Below are positions 9,096 to 20,109 of a stretch of 64,000 nucleotides of DNA, in pieces. Source of the DNA: CAVQMC01 sp963713505 (GTDB lineage Bacteria > Bacteroidota > Ignavibacteria > Ignavibacteriales > Ignavibacteriaceae); the NCBI GenBank assembly GCA_963713505.1, contig CAVQMC010000002.1, forward strand, positions 295,504 to 359,503, read 5' to 3'. The number at the start of each line of letters is the position of its first letter. Positions within the stretch are counted from its first letter, which is position 1. Below the pieces are notes generated by a model that saw only the letters and a list, made by a program, of their open reading frames with translations, had not been told where the DNA came from and did not search any database. Position numbers and translations under genes: made by a program.

Positions 9096-10067
9096 ATGAA
9101 AGTAAAAACATTTTTATTTTGTTTGGTATTTATAACTTTTAGCATGGTTGATATTATGTCACAAACATTTTATGCAGATCCATTTGCTCATACATTTTCG
9201 ATTGTGGCCAGGGATCCTGAAACAGGAGAAATGGGAGTTGCCGTTCAATCGCATTGGTTTTCTGTTGGAACCGAGGTGACATGGGGTGAAGCTGGAGTTG
9301 GAGTTATTGCAACACAATCATTCATAAATGTTTCATTTGGTCCAAGAGGATTAGAAATGCTTAAATCCGGAATGACAGCAAAGCAAGTTGTTGATTCCTT
9401 GATAGCTGCTGATGAGGGAAGGGATTTGAGACAATTGGCAGTTTTAGATGCTTCGGGAAATGTTGCTTCTTACACAGGGAAAAATTGTGTCCCGGCTGCA
9501 GGAAATATCGTTGGTAACAATTTTTCAGTTCAAGCGAATTTAATGCTTAACAATACCGTATGGCCCGCAATGGCAGATGCATTCAAAAAATCAAACGGAC
9601 CGCTTGCAGAAAGAATGGTTACTGCATTGGAAGCAGGTCAAAAAGTAGGGGGTGATATTAGAGGAAGACAATCTGCCGCACTTTTAGTAGTAAAAGGAAA
9701 ATCAACCGGGGAAGTCTGGAAAGATAGATTAATTGATCTAAGAGTTGATGACAGCCCTGAACCAATTAAAGAGTTAAAACGATTATTAAAACTTCATCGC
9801 GCTTATGATCATATGAATGCCGGAGATCTTGCTGTTGAAAAAAATGATATGCCGAAAGCTTTAAAGGAATATTCAACTGCGGAACAAATGTTTCCTGATA
9901 ATCTTGAAATGAAATTTTGGCATGCTGTAACTTTAGCTAATAACGGAAGAATTAAAGAATCATTACCAATTTTTAAAGAAGTTTTTGATAAAAATAAAAA
10001 TTGGAGAATTTTAACACCCAGACTTGTGCCTGTTGGTCTTATTAAATGTAGACTGAAGATCAGTTAA
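9096..10067 (+). CDS. Exported DUF1028 protein with C-terminal TPR-like part
   Basis: A 323-residue protein with a signal peptide (to about residue 23, ending MSQ), followed by a DUF1028 domain. This is an Ntn-hydrolase-like fold whose conserved start HTFSIVARDPETGEMGVAVQS and the segment GVIATQSFINVSFGPRGL are clear. The last 90 residues resemble tetratricopeptide helices (AVEKNDMPKALKEYSTAEQMFPDN). The biochemical role of DUF1028 is not established. A second reading frame just past the end (TEDQLKTIINLR then TAA at 10,088-10,090) continues the natural C-terminus, so a one-base error near 10,050 probably replaces the true tail. A GGAG ribosome site precedes the ATG. Confidence 0.9.
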   Translation: MKVKTFLFCLVFITFSMVDIMSQTFYADPFAHTFSIVARDPETGEMGVAVQSHWFSVGTEVTWGEAGVGVIATQSFINVSFGPRGLEMLKSGMTAKQVVDSLIAADEGRDLRQLAVLDASGNVASYTGKNCVPAAGNIVGNNFSVQANLMLNNTVWPAMADAFKKSNGPLAERMVTALEAGQKVGGDIRGRQSAALLVVKGKSTGEVWKDRLIDLRVDDSPEPIKELKRLLKLHRAYDHMNAGDLAVEKNDMPKALKEYSTAEQMFPDNLEMKFWHAVTLANNGRIKESLPIFKEVFDKNKNWRILTPRLVPVGLIKCRLKIS

Positions 10068-10137
10068 AAACCATTATTAATTTAAGATAATTCATTAAAG
10101 TTATTTCCAAGTTTATAATTTAAAATGAGTATTTAAA

Positions 10138-12747
10138 ATGAAATCAACACTTACCTTAATATTTACATTTATTATTTCACTTTATTTGATGATACATTGG
10201 TTTGACAATAAAATTTCACATTCAAATAAAGATGAAAAGATTGAAACTAGAAGAAAATATAACAATAAATTGTATCCAACTGAATGGGATTGGCTACAAA
10301 GAACATTTCCATATTATAAATCCGATCCGGATGTTTATAAAGAGGCATTGAAAAAAGTTAAAGAAATGAGAAAGGATGCAAAGAATTTAGCTCTTAAGAA
10401 AAATTCAGTTTTAGAAAATTGGCAGTTTGCCGGACCAAATAACATTGGCGGAAGAGTTGTTGATATTGAATTCAATCCATCTGATCCGAATATTGTTTAT
10501 GCAGGAGCTGCAACCGGAGGCGTTTATAAATCAACTGATAAAGGAGTTACCTGGTTTTCTATATTTGATGATATTTCTGTTTTTACAATTGGGGATATTG
10601 CAATTGATCCAAGTAACCGGATATAATTTATGTTGGAACAGGAGAAGCAAACGGAGGTCATAATAATTTTCCGGGAGGTGGAATATTTAAATCAACCGAT
10701 GCAGGAAGTACCTGGGAATTTAAAGGATTAACAAATACAGCTTCTATTGGAAGAATAATTATTGATCCATCAAATACTCAAAATATATATGTGGCGGCAG
10801 TTGGTTCATATTTCAGTCCTAATCCTGAAAGAGGTGTTTATAAAAGCATTGATGGTGGAAATAATTGGCAGCAGTCATTATTTGTTAGTGATTCCACCGG
10901 AGCAATTGATTTGAGTTATGGATCCTACTAATCCTTCGTTTTTAATGGCAGCTATGTGGGAAAGAGTAAGAAGACCTAATAGTTCTCATTTGTACGGCCC
11001 AACAAGCGGAATTTATAGAACAACAAACGGCGGAACAAATTGGCAATTACTCGGTCCATCAACTGGATTACCTGATGCAAATTCTCAAAATATTGGAAGA
11101 ATAGGTTTGGCAATAAGTGAATCAAATCCCAATATTTCTTATGCTCTGTATAATGACGGCAGTTATTATACAGGACTTTATAAAACCACCAATTATGGAG
11201 ATAACTGGGTATCCGTTGATACTGATAATGAAATTAATGGCGGTACAAGTAATTTTTCATGGTATTTTGGGCAAATTAGGATAAATCCTGTCAATCCAAA
11301 TATTATTTATGCAATGGATGTCGCATTTATGCGCTCAACCGATGGAGGCTCAAGCTGGCCATTAATTTACGGATATGGAGGACCAAATCAGCTTCATGTT
11401 GATCATCATGCTTTAGCCTTTGATCCTAACAATTCTAATTACATTATAAACGGAAATGACGGTGGAATAAATATTTCTACAGACGGCGGGACAACATGGC
11501 AGAACAGAGCACATATTCCGGCTACACAATTTTATGAAATCGGACTGGATTATAATAATCCCGACAAACTTTATGGCGGCACACAAGATAATAATACTAT
11601 TAGAACTCAAACAGGGAATACTGATGATTGGCAAAGCATATTTGGCGGGGATGGTTTTTATGTTACTGTTGATTACACAAATCCGAATATAATTTATGCA
11701 GAATCCCAATTTGGAAATCTGGGTAAATCAACTGACGGAGGATTTAATTTTTTTAGTGCTTTAAATGGCATCCCTTCTACTGAACCGACTAATTGGTCCA
11801 CTCCTGTTGTAATGGATCCAAATAATCATAGCAAACTTTATTACGGAACTAATAAGTTATATCGAACCACAGACGGTGCACAAAGTTGGAATGCTGTAAG
11901 CCCGAGTTTAACAGATTATGTGCCGGGATCTAGATTAGGTACAATTACCACAATTGATATTGCTCCAACTGATTCTAATGTAATATATGTAGGAACTGAT
12001 GACAGCCATGTTTGGGTTACAACAGACAACGGTAATAATTGGGATGATATTTCTTCAACTCTACCTTATAGATGGGTTACAAGGGTAAAGGTAGATCCAA
12101 ATAACAAAAATAATATTTACGTTACTTTCAGTGGACTGAAATGGAGAGATCCGCAGCCGCATGTATTCAAAAGTACTAATATGGGACAAAATTGGACTGA
12201 TATAAGTTCAAATCTTCCCGATGCTCCTGTTGATGCTTTTGCTGTTGATTATAATGATCCGAATAGGCTTTACTTGGGAAATGATGTAGGTGCCTTTGTC
12301 AGTTTCAATGGCGGCAATAAATGGTATATACTTGGAGGAAATCTTCCAGCAGTTCCCGTAAATGATATGAAAATTCATCCAACACAAAATTATCTGGCAA
12401 TTGGTACACATGGAAGATCAATGTATAAAATTGATCTTAATAACATAGTTGCGTTTACAGAAGAAAATAATTTTAATACAGTAAATAATTTTGAACTTTA
12501 TCAAAATTATCCAAATCCCTTTAATCCTTCTACAACGATTAAGTATAATATAACCGGGAATAATTTTGTGAGTCTTAAGGTTTATGACTTATTAGGAAAA
12601 GAAGTTGCAGCACTTGTAAATGAAACAAAACAAGCAGGTTCATATCAAGTTAATTTTAATGGAAGCAGCTTTCCAAGCGGCGTATATTTTTATAAACTTA
12701 CTTATGGAAATAAATCGATTACAAAAAAAATGATTCTATTAAAGTGA
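10138..12747 (+). CDS. Secreted BNR/sortilin-type beta-propeller protein with type IX sorting tail (two frameshifts)
   Basis: About 869 residues once two one-base shifts are repaired: a missing base near 10,615 (PSNRI should continue as PSNPDIIYVG) and an extra T at 10,916-10,917. After a membrane-type signal and a basic spacer come many Asp-box repeats, such as GVYKSTDKGVTW, GIFKSTDAGSTW, GIYRTTNGGTNW and NISTDGGTTW. These are typical of VPS10/sialidase-like propellers. The last 85 residues are a type IX secretion sorting domain with NYPNPFNPSTTI and a final KKMILLK. It is therefore probably carried through the outer membrane to the surface. The two shifts cancel, which supports sequence error over decay. 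Confidence 0.9.
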
Positions 12748-12796
12748 TTTAGGTTTAAACAAAAACTTTTTGTCACTAATTTTTTAGTAAAATTTG

Positions 12797-12822
12797 TTAA
12801 TTATTCAAATTTGAATAATTAA
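12797..12822. repeat. Perfect 26-base palindrome between two genes
   Basis: Two 13-base arms with no spacer (TTAATTATTCAAA and its complement) lie 50 bases after the propeller gene and 96 bases before ppc. It could fold as a weak terminator for the upstream gene, although no T run follows, or it could be a dimer-binding operator for ppc. The palindrome is all A/T except two C and two G, so its length is above what composition alone usually gives, but chance cannot be excluded. Confidence 0.5.
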
Positions 12823-12917
12823 ATTATACCTGATATAAATCATTTCTCTGTGATTTTTTAAGAATAATTCATTATATATAATAACAATTTCCTTCTCCTA
12901 TAAAAACAAGTAGATCT

Positions 12918-15673
12918 ATGAATAATTCAAATTCAAAAGAGCAGCTAAGTAAAGAAATTAAAAACCTTGGAATAATACTTGGTGAAGTTCTTATTGAACA
13001 GGCAGGCAGAAAACTTTTTGAACAAGTTGAAAGCTTAAGAAAATTAACAAGAAGTTTAAGAGCTAATTATGATAAAAAAACAATTATAAAAATTCGATCC
13101 ATTGTAAAAAATTTAAATCTTAAAGAATCAAGAAATGTTATAAGAGCTTTTTCAATTTATTTTATTCTTGTAAATGCAGCTGATGAAGTTAATAAAATTA
13201 TTATTGATAGAAAAAATGAAAACAACCGGAAAATTAAAAACCCAGATTATTTTGATGAAGCATTTGTAAAAATAAAAAAACTTAATCTTTCCGAATCAAC
13301 CATTAAGAAAATATTAAATTCAGTTGAAATAATTCCTGTATTTACTGCGCATCCCACTGAAGCTACAAGACAAACGATTCTCAAAAAAATATTGATAATA
13401 AGTAATCTGCTTTTGAAAAGACAGCTTACTTTTTGTACAGAACAAGAATTAATACAAATCCGTGAAAAAATAAAAACAGAAATTACATTATTATGGCAGT
13501 CAACCGAAATTCGTTTCAGTAAGATTACAATTCAAGATGAAATAATACGCGGTTTGTTTTTCTTTAGAGAAGGTATATATAAAAATTTATCTGATTTCTA
13601 TTCAAGATTAAATGAATCATTTAATAACAATTTATTTAAGATAGACAATATCCCGCCATTGATAAAATTTGGTTCATGGATCGGTAGCGACAGAGACGGT
13701 CATCCATTTGTTACGGAAGATATTACAAAGTATGCTTTTAATCTAAACCGTGAAACCATCATTAATCTTTATTTGGAAGAATTAAATCAAATTTATGAAG
13801 AATTAAGTATTTCTAATAAAGTTAAAAATGTTAGTAAGAAATTATTACAGTCGGTTAATAAAGATAGAATTGATTTAAATATAAATGCTACAGACAATAA
13901 ATTTAGAGAACCAACTGAAGTTTATCGATCCAAATTATATTTAATTCATAAAAAATTGGAAGCTGTTCTTAATAAAGATGCTGAACAATACTATTTATCT
14001 GCTGATGAATTAATTAATGATTTAGAAATAATAAAAAACAGTCTTGAAAAAAATGAAGGAGATTTAATAGTAAAAAATCTCATAAGACCTTTTATCTTAA
14101 AAGTAAAAACATTCGGTTTTCATTTTATTAAAATGGATATCCGTCAAAATGCAAATCTGCTTAGAAGAACTATAAACGAAATTTTCAGAATAAATAATAT
14201 TAGAAGTAACTTTTCTAAATTAAGTGAAGATGAAAAAATTAAATTGCTTACAGAGCAAATATTAAATCCGCGGCCATTAACAAACAAGTTTATGAAACTT
14301 TCTTCCGAAAGCAGGAAAGTGCTTAATGAAATTGGATTAATTAAATGGGCAAAAGAAAATATTTCAAAAAATTCTGCCGATGATTATATTATCAGCAACA
14401 GTGCATTTGTTTCCGATGTTTTAACTGCATTAATTCTTAAGCAAGGAAGCTGGGCTTGTTAAAGTAGATTCAAGTGGAATATTTTCGTCTGATATCGATA
14501 TCCTTCCTTTATTTGAAACCATTGAAGATTTAAGAAATTCATTTGCTGTAATGCAGAAACTTTATGAAAATATTGCTTATAAAAAACATATACAGCTTCG
14601 TGACAAAACACAAAAAATTATGCTGGGTTATTCAGATAGTAATAAAGACGGCGGAATAGTTGCTTCTAACTTTGAACTTTATAAAGCTCAAATTGAATTG
14701 AAAAATATATCAGATAAAAAGAAAATAAGTCTGGTACTTTTTCATGGTCGAGGTGGAAGTATTTCCAGGGGAGGCGGACCGGTTAATCAGTCTATTCTTG
14801 CACAGCCGCCGGGAACCATTCAGGGAAAAATTAAAATTACGGAACAGGGAGAAATGATTTCTTCAAAATATCTTATACCTGATGTGGCTAAAAAAAGTCT
14901 GGAGATAATTACTTCAGCGGTTTTAATAAAATCAATACGTTCTGTTAAAAATATACAGCGACCGGAAATTGATACTTATATTAAAAAATTTGAAAAGTTA
15001 TCGGAATATTCCTTTGAACATTATCGTAATCTTATAGAGCAAAATAATTTTATTGATTATTTCAGAACTGTTACACCAATTGATATAATAGAGAATATTG
15101 AAATCGGTTCTAGACCTTCTTCCAGAAAAAAATCAAATGATATTTCATTTCTGCGTGCTATTCCATGGGTATTTTCATGGACTCAAAACAGGCAGACAAT
15201 TTCCGGATGGTATGGATTTCGGATTTCGCAGTTGAAACTGCATTAAAAGAAAAAGTTATATCAATAAAAGAACTTCAAAGTATGTACGTTAATGGAAATT
15301 TTTTAATTCGCTTGTACAGAATATAGAAATGGTTCTCTTTAAAACAGATATGATGATTGCAGAAGAATATCTTTCATTAAATAAAAATAATTATGCTGGA
15401 AAGATTTTTAATCTTATAAAAAATGAATATGAAAAATCTGTAAAATATATCTTAATAATATCCGGTGAAAAAGAGTTACTTGCAAATAACAAACAACTGC
15501 TAAAAACTTTAAGCTTAAGAAATCCTTATATAGATCCGATTAGTTTTATACAGATTAACTTAATTAAACAATATAGAAAATCCATTCCGGGTAAAAAGAA
15601 AAACGAAGAATTGCTTGATGTTTTAAGAACAAGCGTAAACGGAGTTGCTGCCGGAATTAAAAACACTGGTTAG
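12918..15673 (+). CDS. ppc: Phosphoenolpyruvate carboxylase (three frame breaks)
   Basis: Carboxylates phosphoenolpyruvate to oxaloacetate to refill the TCA cycle in the cytoplasm. Conserved blocks appear in order: FTAHPTEATRQ with catalytic His145, GSWIGSDRDGHPF, LGYSDSNKDGG, FHGRGGSISRGGGP, and the end RTSVNGVAAGIKNTG. The frame breaks are an extra G at 14,445-14,446, a net two-base gain near 15,214-15,226 (GWYGFGF region), and one missing T in the T run near 15,300. Repaired length is about 917 residues, the family norm. Every piece is well conserved on both sides of each break, so errors in the consensus are more likely than a dead gene. Confidence 0.95.
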
Positions 15674-15809
15674 TTAATATTATCTTTATTGAATTTTGAT
15701 CTTATTTTTTTATTTCATCAAATTCTATAACCGTCCATCAAGTTATTATTTGTATCCTGCCGCCGGATAATTAAATTAAAAATCATTTTAACCATTAAGA
15801 GGAAAAATC

Positions 15810-16865
15810 ATGAAAAGCAGCCTTTCTATTTTGCGGGTTTCTATCATTTTGTCTTTCCTGTTTTTATTTAACGGCATTTCTTTTTCTCAGCAATTAACCA
15901 TTCCTATGGCTAGTCAAAAAGCCTCTGTCAGCCAAAGAATCGGACTAACCGATATAACTATTGATTATCATAGGCCTGGAGTTAAAGGCAGACAAATTTG
16001 GGAAAAACTTGTTCCTTATAATGAAGTTTGGCGGGCAGGAGCAAATGAGAATACAACTATTTCATTTACAGATCCTGTTATAATTGAAGGAAAAGATATT
16101 GCTGCCGGAAAATATGGCTTACACATGATTCCAACCGAAAATGATTGGACAATTATATTTAGTAAAAATAATTGGTCGTGGGGAAGCTTTTTCTATGATC
16201 CGGAAGATGATGCACTTCGGGTAAATGTAAAACCGGAAAGTGCAGATTTTCAAGAATGGCTTTCATATTCATTTGAAGAACCTTCCTCTAATTCTGTAAC
16301 CGCAGTTCTGCATTGGGAAAAGTTAAAAATCCCGATCAAAATTCAAATTGATGTTAAAAAAGTTGTACTTGATCATTTCAAAAAAGAACTGGATAATTTA
16401 CAGGGTTTTAGCTGGCAGGCCTGGAATCAAGCCGCAGCCTATTGCTTATTTAATGATTATAATTTTGATCAATCAATAAAATGGAGTGACAGATCAATAA
16501 GTATAAATAAAAACGGAAGTAATCTTTGGATTAAGTCAATTCTAATGGATAGAACAGGTAATAAACAAGAATCTGAAAATTTGAAGAATGAAGCATTAGA
16601 AATTGCAACGGAAGCAGAAATAAACACATTAGGATATCAATTCCTTTTTGCAAATCATGTTGACGATGCTATTGAATTATTTGAAAAGAACATCAAAGCT
16701 CATCCTGATTCATGGAATGTTTATGATAGTTTAGGCGAAGCTTTAGCTGTAAAAGGGGATAAACAAAATGCATTAAAGAACTATGAAAAAGCACTTAACA
16801 TGGTTAAAGATGATCAAAATAAAAAAAGAATTAAATCAATTCTTAATGATCTAAAATCGGATTAA
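15810..16865 (+). CDS. Exported DUF2911 protein with TPR repeats
   Basis: A 351-residue protein with a signal peptide ending near SFSQQ. The DUF2911 domain spans about residues 30-180, recognisable by ITIDYHRPGVKGRQIW, VWRAGANENTTISF and AAGKYGLHMIP. Tetratricopeptide-like helices follow (LFEKNIKAHPDSWNVYDSLGEAL near residues 290-310). DUF2911 proteins are common in Bacteroidota and are thought to be periplasmic; the reaction is unknown. AGAGGAAAAA before the ATG is a good ribosome site. It is separated from ppc by 136 bases. Confidence 0.9.
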   Translation: MKSSLSILRVSIILSFLFLFNGISFSQQLTIPMASQKASVSQRIGLTDITIDYHRPGVKGRQIWEKLVPYNEVWRAGANENTTISFTDPVIIEGKDIAAGKYGLHMIPTENDWTIIFSKNNWSWGSFFYDPEDDALRVNVKPESADFQEWLSYSFEEPSSNSVTAVLHWEKLKIPIKIQIDVKKVVLDHFKKELDNLQGFSWQAWNQAAAYCLFNDYNFDQSIKWSDRSISINKNGSNLWIKSILMDRTGNKQESENLKNEALEIATEAEINTLGYQFLFANHVDDAIELFEKNIKAHPDSWNVYDSLGEALAVKGDKQNALKNYEKALNMVKDDQNKKRIKSILNDLKSD

Positions 16866-17133
16866 TAATTAGAATGCCTGGATGACATATTCCTTTAAAG
16901 TTTTTATATAATTTTCAAAAGTAATTTTAAAATCGTTGTCGTAATAACGCGGCAACGATTCTTTATTAATATTAAACATATTTAGTATTACCGGATTCAA
17001 TATCCATTCTTTGATAAACCTAATTATTGCTCTATACATCATTAAGTTAAATTTTAACATTTTCTCAAAATCTATTATTTGTATATTTGAAATACATATT
17101 ATTTCTTTTGATTAGATAAGGTTTTCTTAAAAT

Positions 17134-17781
17134 TTGGCTGAAGAAAAAAATAAGTTTTTAAAAAGTTTAATTTATCCATCTGCTTTTGTGTTGCTTTTGT
17201 GGATAATTCAACTATTTTCCTACATAACAAATATTAATCTTTATAATCTGGGAATTCATCCAAGATCATTGGATGGTTTGATTGGAATTATTACCGGACC
17301 GTTAATTCATGCCGGGTTTCCACATCTGATTTCAAATTCTATCCCAATGTTAATTTTAGGAACTGGAATATTTTATTTTTATCCCAATGCTGCGGTAAAA
17401 GTAGTTTTAACAATTTATTTTGCAACCGACATTTTGGTTTGGTTGTTTGCACGGCATGTTTGGCATGTTGGTGCAAGCGGAGTTATTTACGGTTTTTTGG
17501 CTTTTATATTTTTCAGCGGAATTTTCAGAAGAGACAACAGATCAATCGGATTATCTTTACTTGTAACTTTTCTATACGGAGGATTAGTTTGGGGAGTTCT
17601 TCCGGGAATGAAAGGTATTTCCTGGGAATCACATCTATTCGGCGGTTTGGTAGGGATTGTTGCTGCTTTTATTTTTAAGAAAAGTGATCCATACAAAAAA
17701 TACGATTGGGAAGATGAATCTGATCAAGATGATTCGAACAATCTTGAAATATCTTACGATAAAGACAAAAATGATTTTTAA
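17134..17781 (+). CDS. Rhomboid-family intramembrane serine protease
   Basis: A 215-residue polytopic protein with about six membrane helices and a charged cytoplasmic tail. The catalytic dyad is Ser115 in GASG and His167 in SHLFG, and the HAGFPHLISN block in the second helix matches the family. The protease would cleave single-span membrane proteins within the lipid layer. Translation appears to start at TTG 17,134, because no ATG occurs before the first helix. It is followed closely by the CMD-family gene and the two may be cotranscribed. Confidence 0.92.
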   Translation: MAEEKNKFLKSLIYPSAFVLLLWIIQLFSYITNINLYNLGIHPRSLDGLIGIITGPLIHAGFPHLISNSIPMLILGTGIFYFYPNAAVKVVLTIYFATDILVWLFARHVWHVGASGVIYGFLAFIFFSGIFRRDNRSIGLSLLVTFLYGGLVWGVLPGMKGISWESHLFGGLVGIVAAFIFKKSDPYKKYDWEDESDQDDSNNLEISYDKDKNDF

Positions 17782-17797
17782 TCTTAAAAGGGAAAAA

Positions 17798-18145
17798 ATG
17801 AAAAAGACAACTTCTGAAACCCGGAAATACAGAATGGATATGAATGATAGAATTCTCAATTCCGGATTTAGAGACTTCAATAAGTTTTTTGCTTTAGATA
17901 ATAAAGCATATATCGATGGAACACTTCCCGCAAAAACTAAAGAATTAATGGGACTTGCCTCCTCGATGGTTTTAAGATGCAACGATTGTATCTTTTATCA
18001 TATAGACAGATCAATTCAGGAAGGTGCGTCCAAAGAAGAATTAATGGAAACATTTAATGTAGCTTTAATTGTAGGCGGATCAATTGTTATTCCTCATTTG
18101 CGTTATGCATTTGAAGTTATGGATGAAATATTCAACGAAAAATAA
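17798..18145 (+). CDS. Carboxymuconolactone decarboxylase/AhpD-like protein
   Basis: A 115-residue all-helical CMD-family protein. The AhpD-type redox motif CNDCIFYH (Cys61, Cys64, His68) points to a thiol-based peroxidase-related or disulfide role rather than decarboxylation. The start used is ATG 17,798, with GGGAAAAA in front of it. The open frame extends further upstream inside the rhomboid gene but that part has no family similarity. The gene follows the rhomboid stop by 16 bases and precedes the amidohydrolase by 11, suggesting one operon. Confidence 0.9.
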   Translation: MKKTTSETRKYRMDMNDRILNSGFRDFNKFFALDNKAYIDGTLPAKTKELMGLASSMVLRCNDCIFYHIDRSIQEGASKEELMETFNVALIVGGSIVIPHLRYAFEVMDEIFNEK

Positions 18146-18156
18146 CCTCAAAAATA

Positions 18157-19501
18157 ATGAACAAAAAACTTATTATTCCAAAACAGATTGTAACTGTTGA
18201 TAAAAAAAATACTATTCTTAAAAATCATGCTGTTGAAATAATAGATGATAGAATTTCGCAGATAAAAAAAATAAATGAGTTCGATAAAAATAATTATGAC
18301 GGCGAAATAATTAATTCAAATAATTATACTTTAATTCCCGGATTTGTGCAGACTCATATTCATTTATGTCAAACTTTATTCCGCGGTTTAGCTGATGATC
18401 TGGAACTTTTGGACTGGCTTCAGCATAAAATTTTCCCTTTTGAAAATGCACATGATAAAAATTCTTTAAGAATTTCCACACAGCTTGGAATAAACGAATT
18501 ACTTTTAGGCGGAACTACAACCATTCTTGATATGGGAACTCTAAATCATCAAGAAGTAATTTTTGAAGAAATAATAAATTCCGGAATAAGAGCTTTTGCA
18601 GGCAAATGTATGATGGATATCAATGATTTAATGCCTGAATTTAAATCGTCAACAAAAGATGAATTAAAAATATCCGGAGAACTTGCAAAGGAATTTCATC
18701 AAAAAGAAAAAGGAAGAATTAATTATGCTTTTGCTCCCAGATTTGCTTTATCTTGTTCCGAAGAATTATTAAAAGAAACCGGAAGAATGGTAAATGATTT
18801 TCCGGGAAGTTTATTTCATACTCATTCTTCGGAAAACAAAAGTGAAATAGAACAAGTAAGAAAAAAATATAATAAAGAAAACGTTGAACTGTTTAATTCT
18901 TTAGATATTTTAAATGATCATACTGTTTTGGCACATTGTATTCATTTAAGTGAAACAGAAATTGATTTATTGAAAACAACTAGAAACTAGAGTTGCACAT
19001 TGTCCGTCATCTAATTTGAAATTAGGTTCCGGAGTTGCAAGAATTCCTTATTATTTACAGAAAGGAATAAATGTTTCACTTGGAGCAGACGGCCCGCCGT
19101 GCAATAATAACTTAAGTGCATTTATGGAAATGAGAATGGCGGCGTTAATTCAAAAACCAATTCATGGTCCAACCGCAATGGATGCTTTAACAGTTTTTAG
19201 ATTAGCTACAATTGATGGAGCTAAAGCATTGCATGTTGATGATAAAGTTGGAAGTATTGAAGTTGGTAAAAAAGCGGATTTGGTTCTTTTGGATTTGGAA
19301 ACACCTTACAATACAATTTCTCCCGGAGAAGAAAATATATATTCCGATATTGTTTATTCATCATTTAACAGCAATGTAAAAAATGTTATGGTTGATGGAA
19401 AATGGGTTGTGAAAAATAGTGTTTCCACAAATTATAATGATGAAGATCTTACAAGCACTGCAGAAGAAGAATTGAAAAAATTACTTAACAGAATAAATTA
19501 A
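18157..19501 (+). CDS. Amidohydrolase, 5'-deoxyadenosine/SAH deaminase-like (one frameshift)
   Basis: Metal-dependent deaminase of the SsnA/MtaD/DadD group, about 447 residues after repair. Metal ligands are visible: His67 and His69 in QTHIHL, a His in FHTHSSE, a His in LAHCIH, and an Asp in LGADGPPCNNN. That last motif is typical of 5'-deoxyadenosine and S-adenosylhomocysteine deaminases. One extra A near 18,982 breaks the frame after LLKTT; the other frame continues ETRVAHCPSSNLKLG. The enzyme probably deaminates adenine nucleosides. Its neighbour RdgB removes the inosine-type nucleotides that such chemistry can create. Confidence 0.9.
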
Positions 19502-19509
19502 TAGGTATT

Positions 19510-20109
19510 ATGGAAATTATTTTTGCTACACAGAATAGTGGAAAAATAAATGAAGTGAAAAGTATTCTTGGGAATGATAGTATAAAACTGCTTTCTCTTG
19601 ATGAATTTGAAAATGTACCGGAAGTTATTGAGAGTGGTGATACATTTGAAGAAAATGCAAAAATAAAAGCTGCAGAGATTTATAAAAAATACAAAATTCC
19701 TGTTATAGCAGACGATTCCGGAATAGTAGTTGAACAATTAAATGGTCGGCCAGGAGTATATTCTGCGAGATATGCCGGAGAAGAAGCAACCGACGAAGAG
19801 AATAATAATAAGTTAATAAAAGAATTATCTAATTTTCCCGAACCTCATTTTGCAAAGTTTGTCTGCTGTGCTGTTTTTTATAACGGTAATCAATTTTTTA
19901 CTGAATTCGGTGAAATAAAAGGCAGAATCATCAAAAATCCAAGAGGCAAAAACGGATTTGGTTATGATCCTATTTTTGTTCCGGAAGGATATTCAAAAAC
20001 AAGTGCGGAACTTGATCCTGATGAAAAGAATTCGATTAGTCATCGTGCAATAGCTTTTAATAAACTTAAAAATATAATTAGAAGGGTAGAGGTAAATAAT
20101 GAAGAATAA
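19510..20109 (+). CDS. rdgB: Non-canonical purine NTP pyrophosphatase (RdgB/HAM1)
   Basis: House-cleaning enzyme that hydrolyses ITP, dITP and XTP to monophosphates and keeps deaminated purines out of DNA and RNA. The 199-residue length is standard. The nucleotide-binding start ATQNSGKINEVK is at residues 6-17, the active-site block ADDSGIVV contains Asp68 and Asp69, and NGFGYDPIFVPEGY and SHRAIAFNKL are at the C-terminal end. The gene lies nine bases after the amidohydrolase and overlaps the lipoprotein start by 11, so the three are likely cotranscribed. Confidence 0.96.
   Translation: MEIIFATQNSGKINEVKSILGNDSIKLLSLDEFENVPEVIESGDTFEENAKIKAAEIYKKYKIPVIADDSGIVVEQLNGRPGVYSARYAGEEATDEENNNKLIKELSNFPEPHFAKFVCCAVFYNGNQFFTEFGEIKGRIIKNPRGKNGFGYDPIFVPEGYSKTSAELDPDEKNSISHRAIAFNKLKNIIRRVEVNNEE

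Noticed and set aside
16869..17060. A 63-residue open frame on the minus strand in the gap after the DUF2911 gene
   Set aside because: It is very short, has no recognisable motif and sits in AT-rich DNA where such frames are common. A weak GAGAAA before the ATG was not enough to call it.
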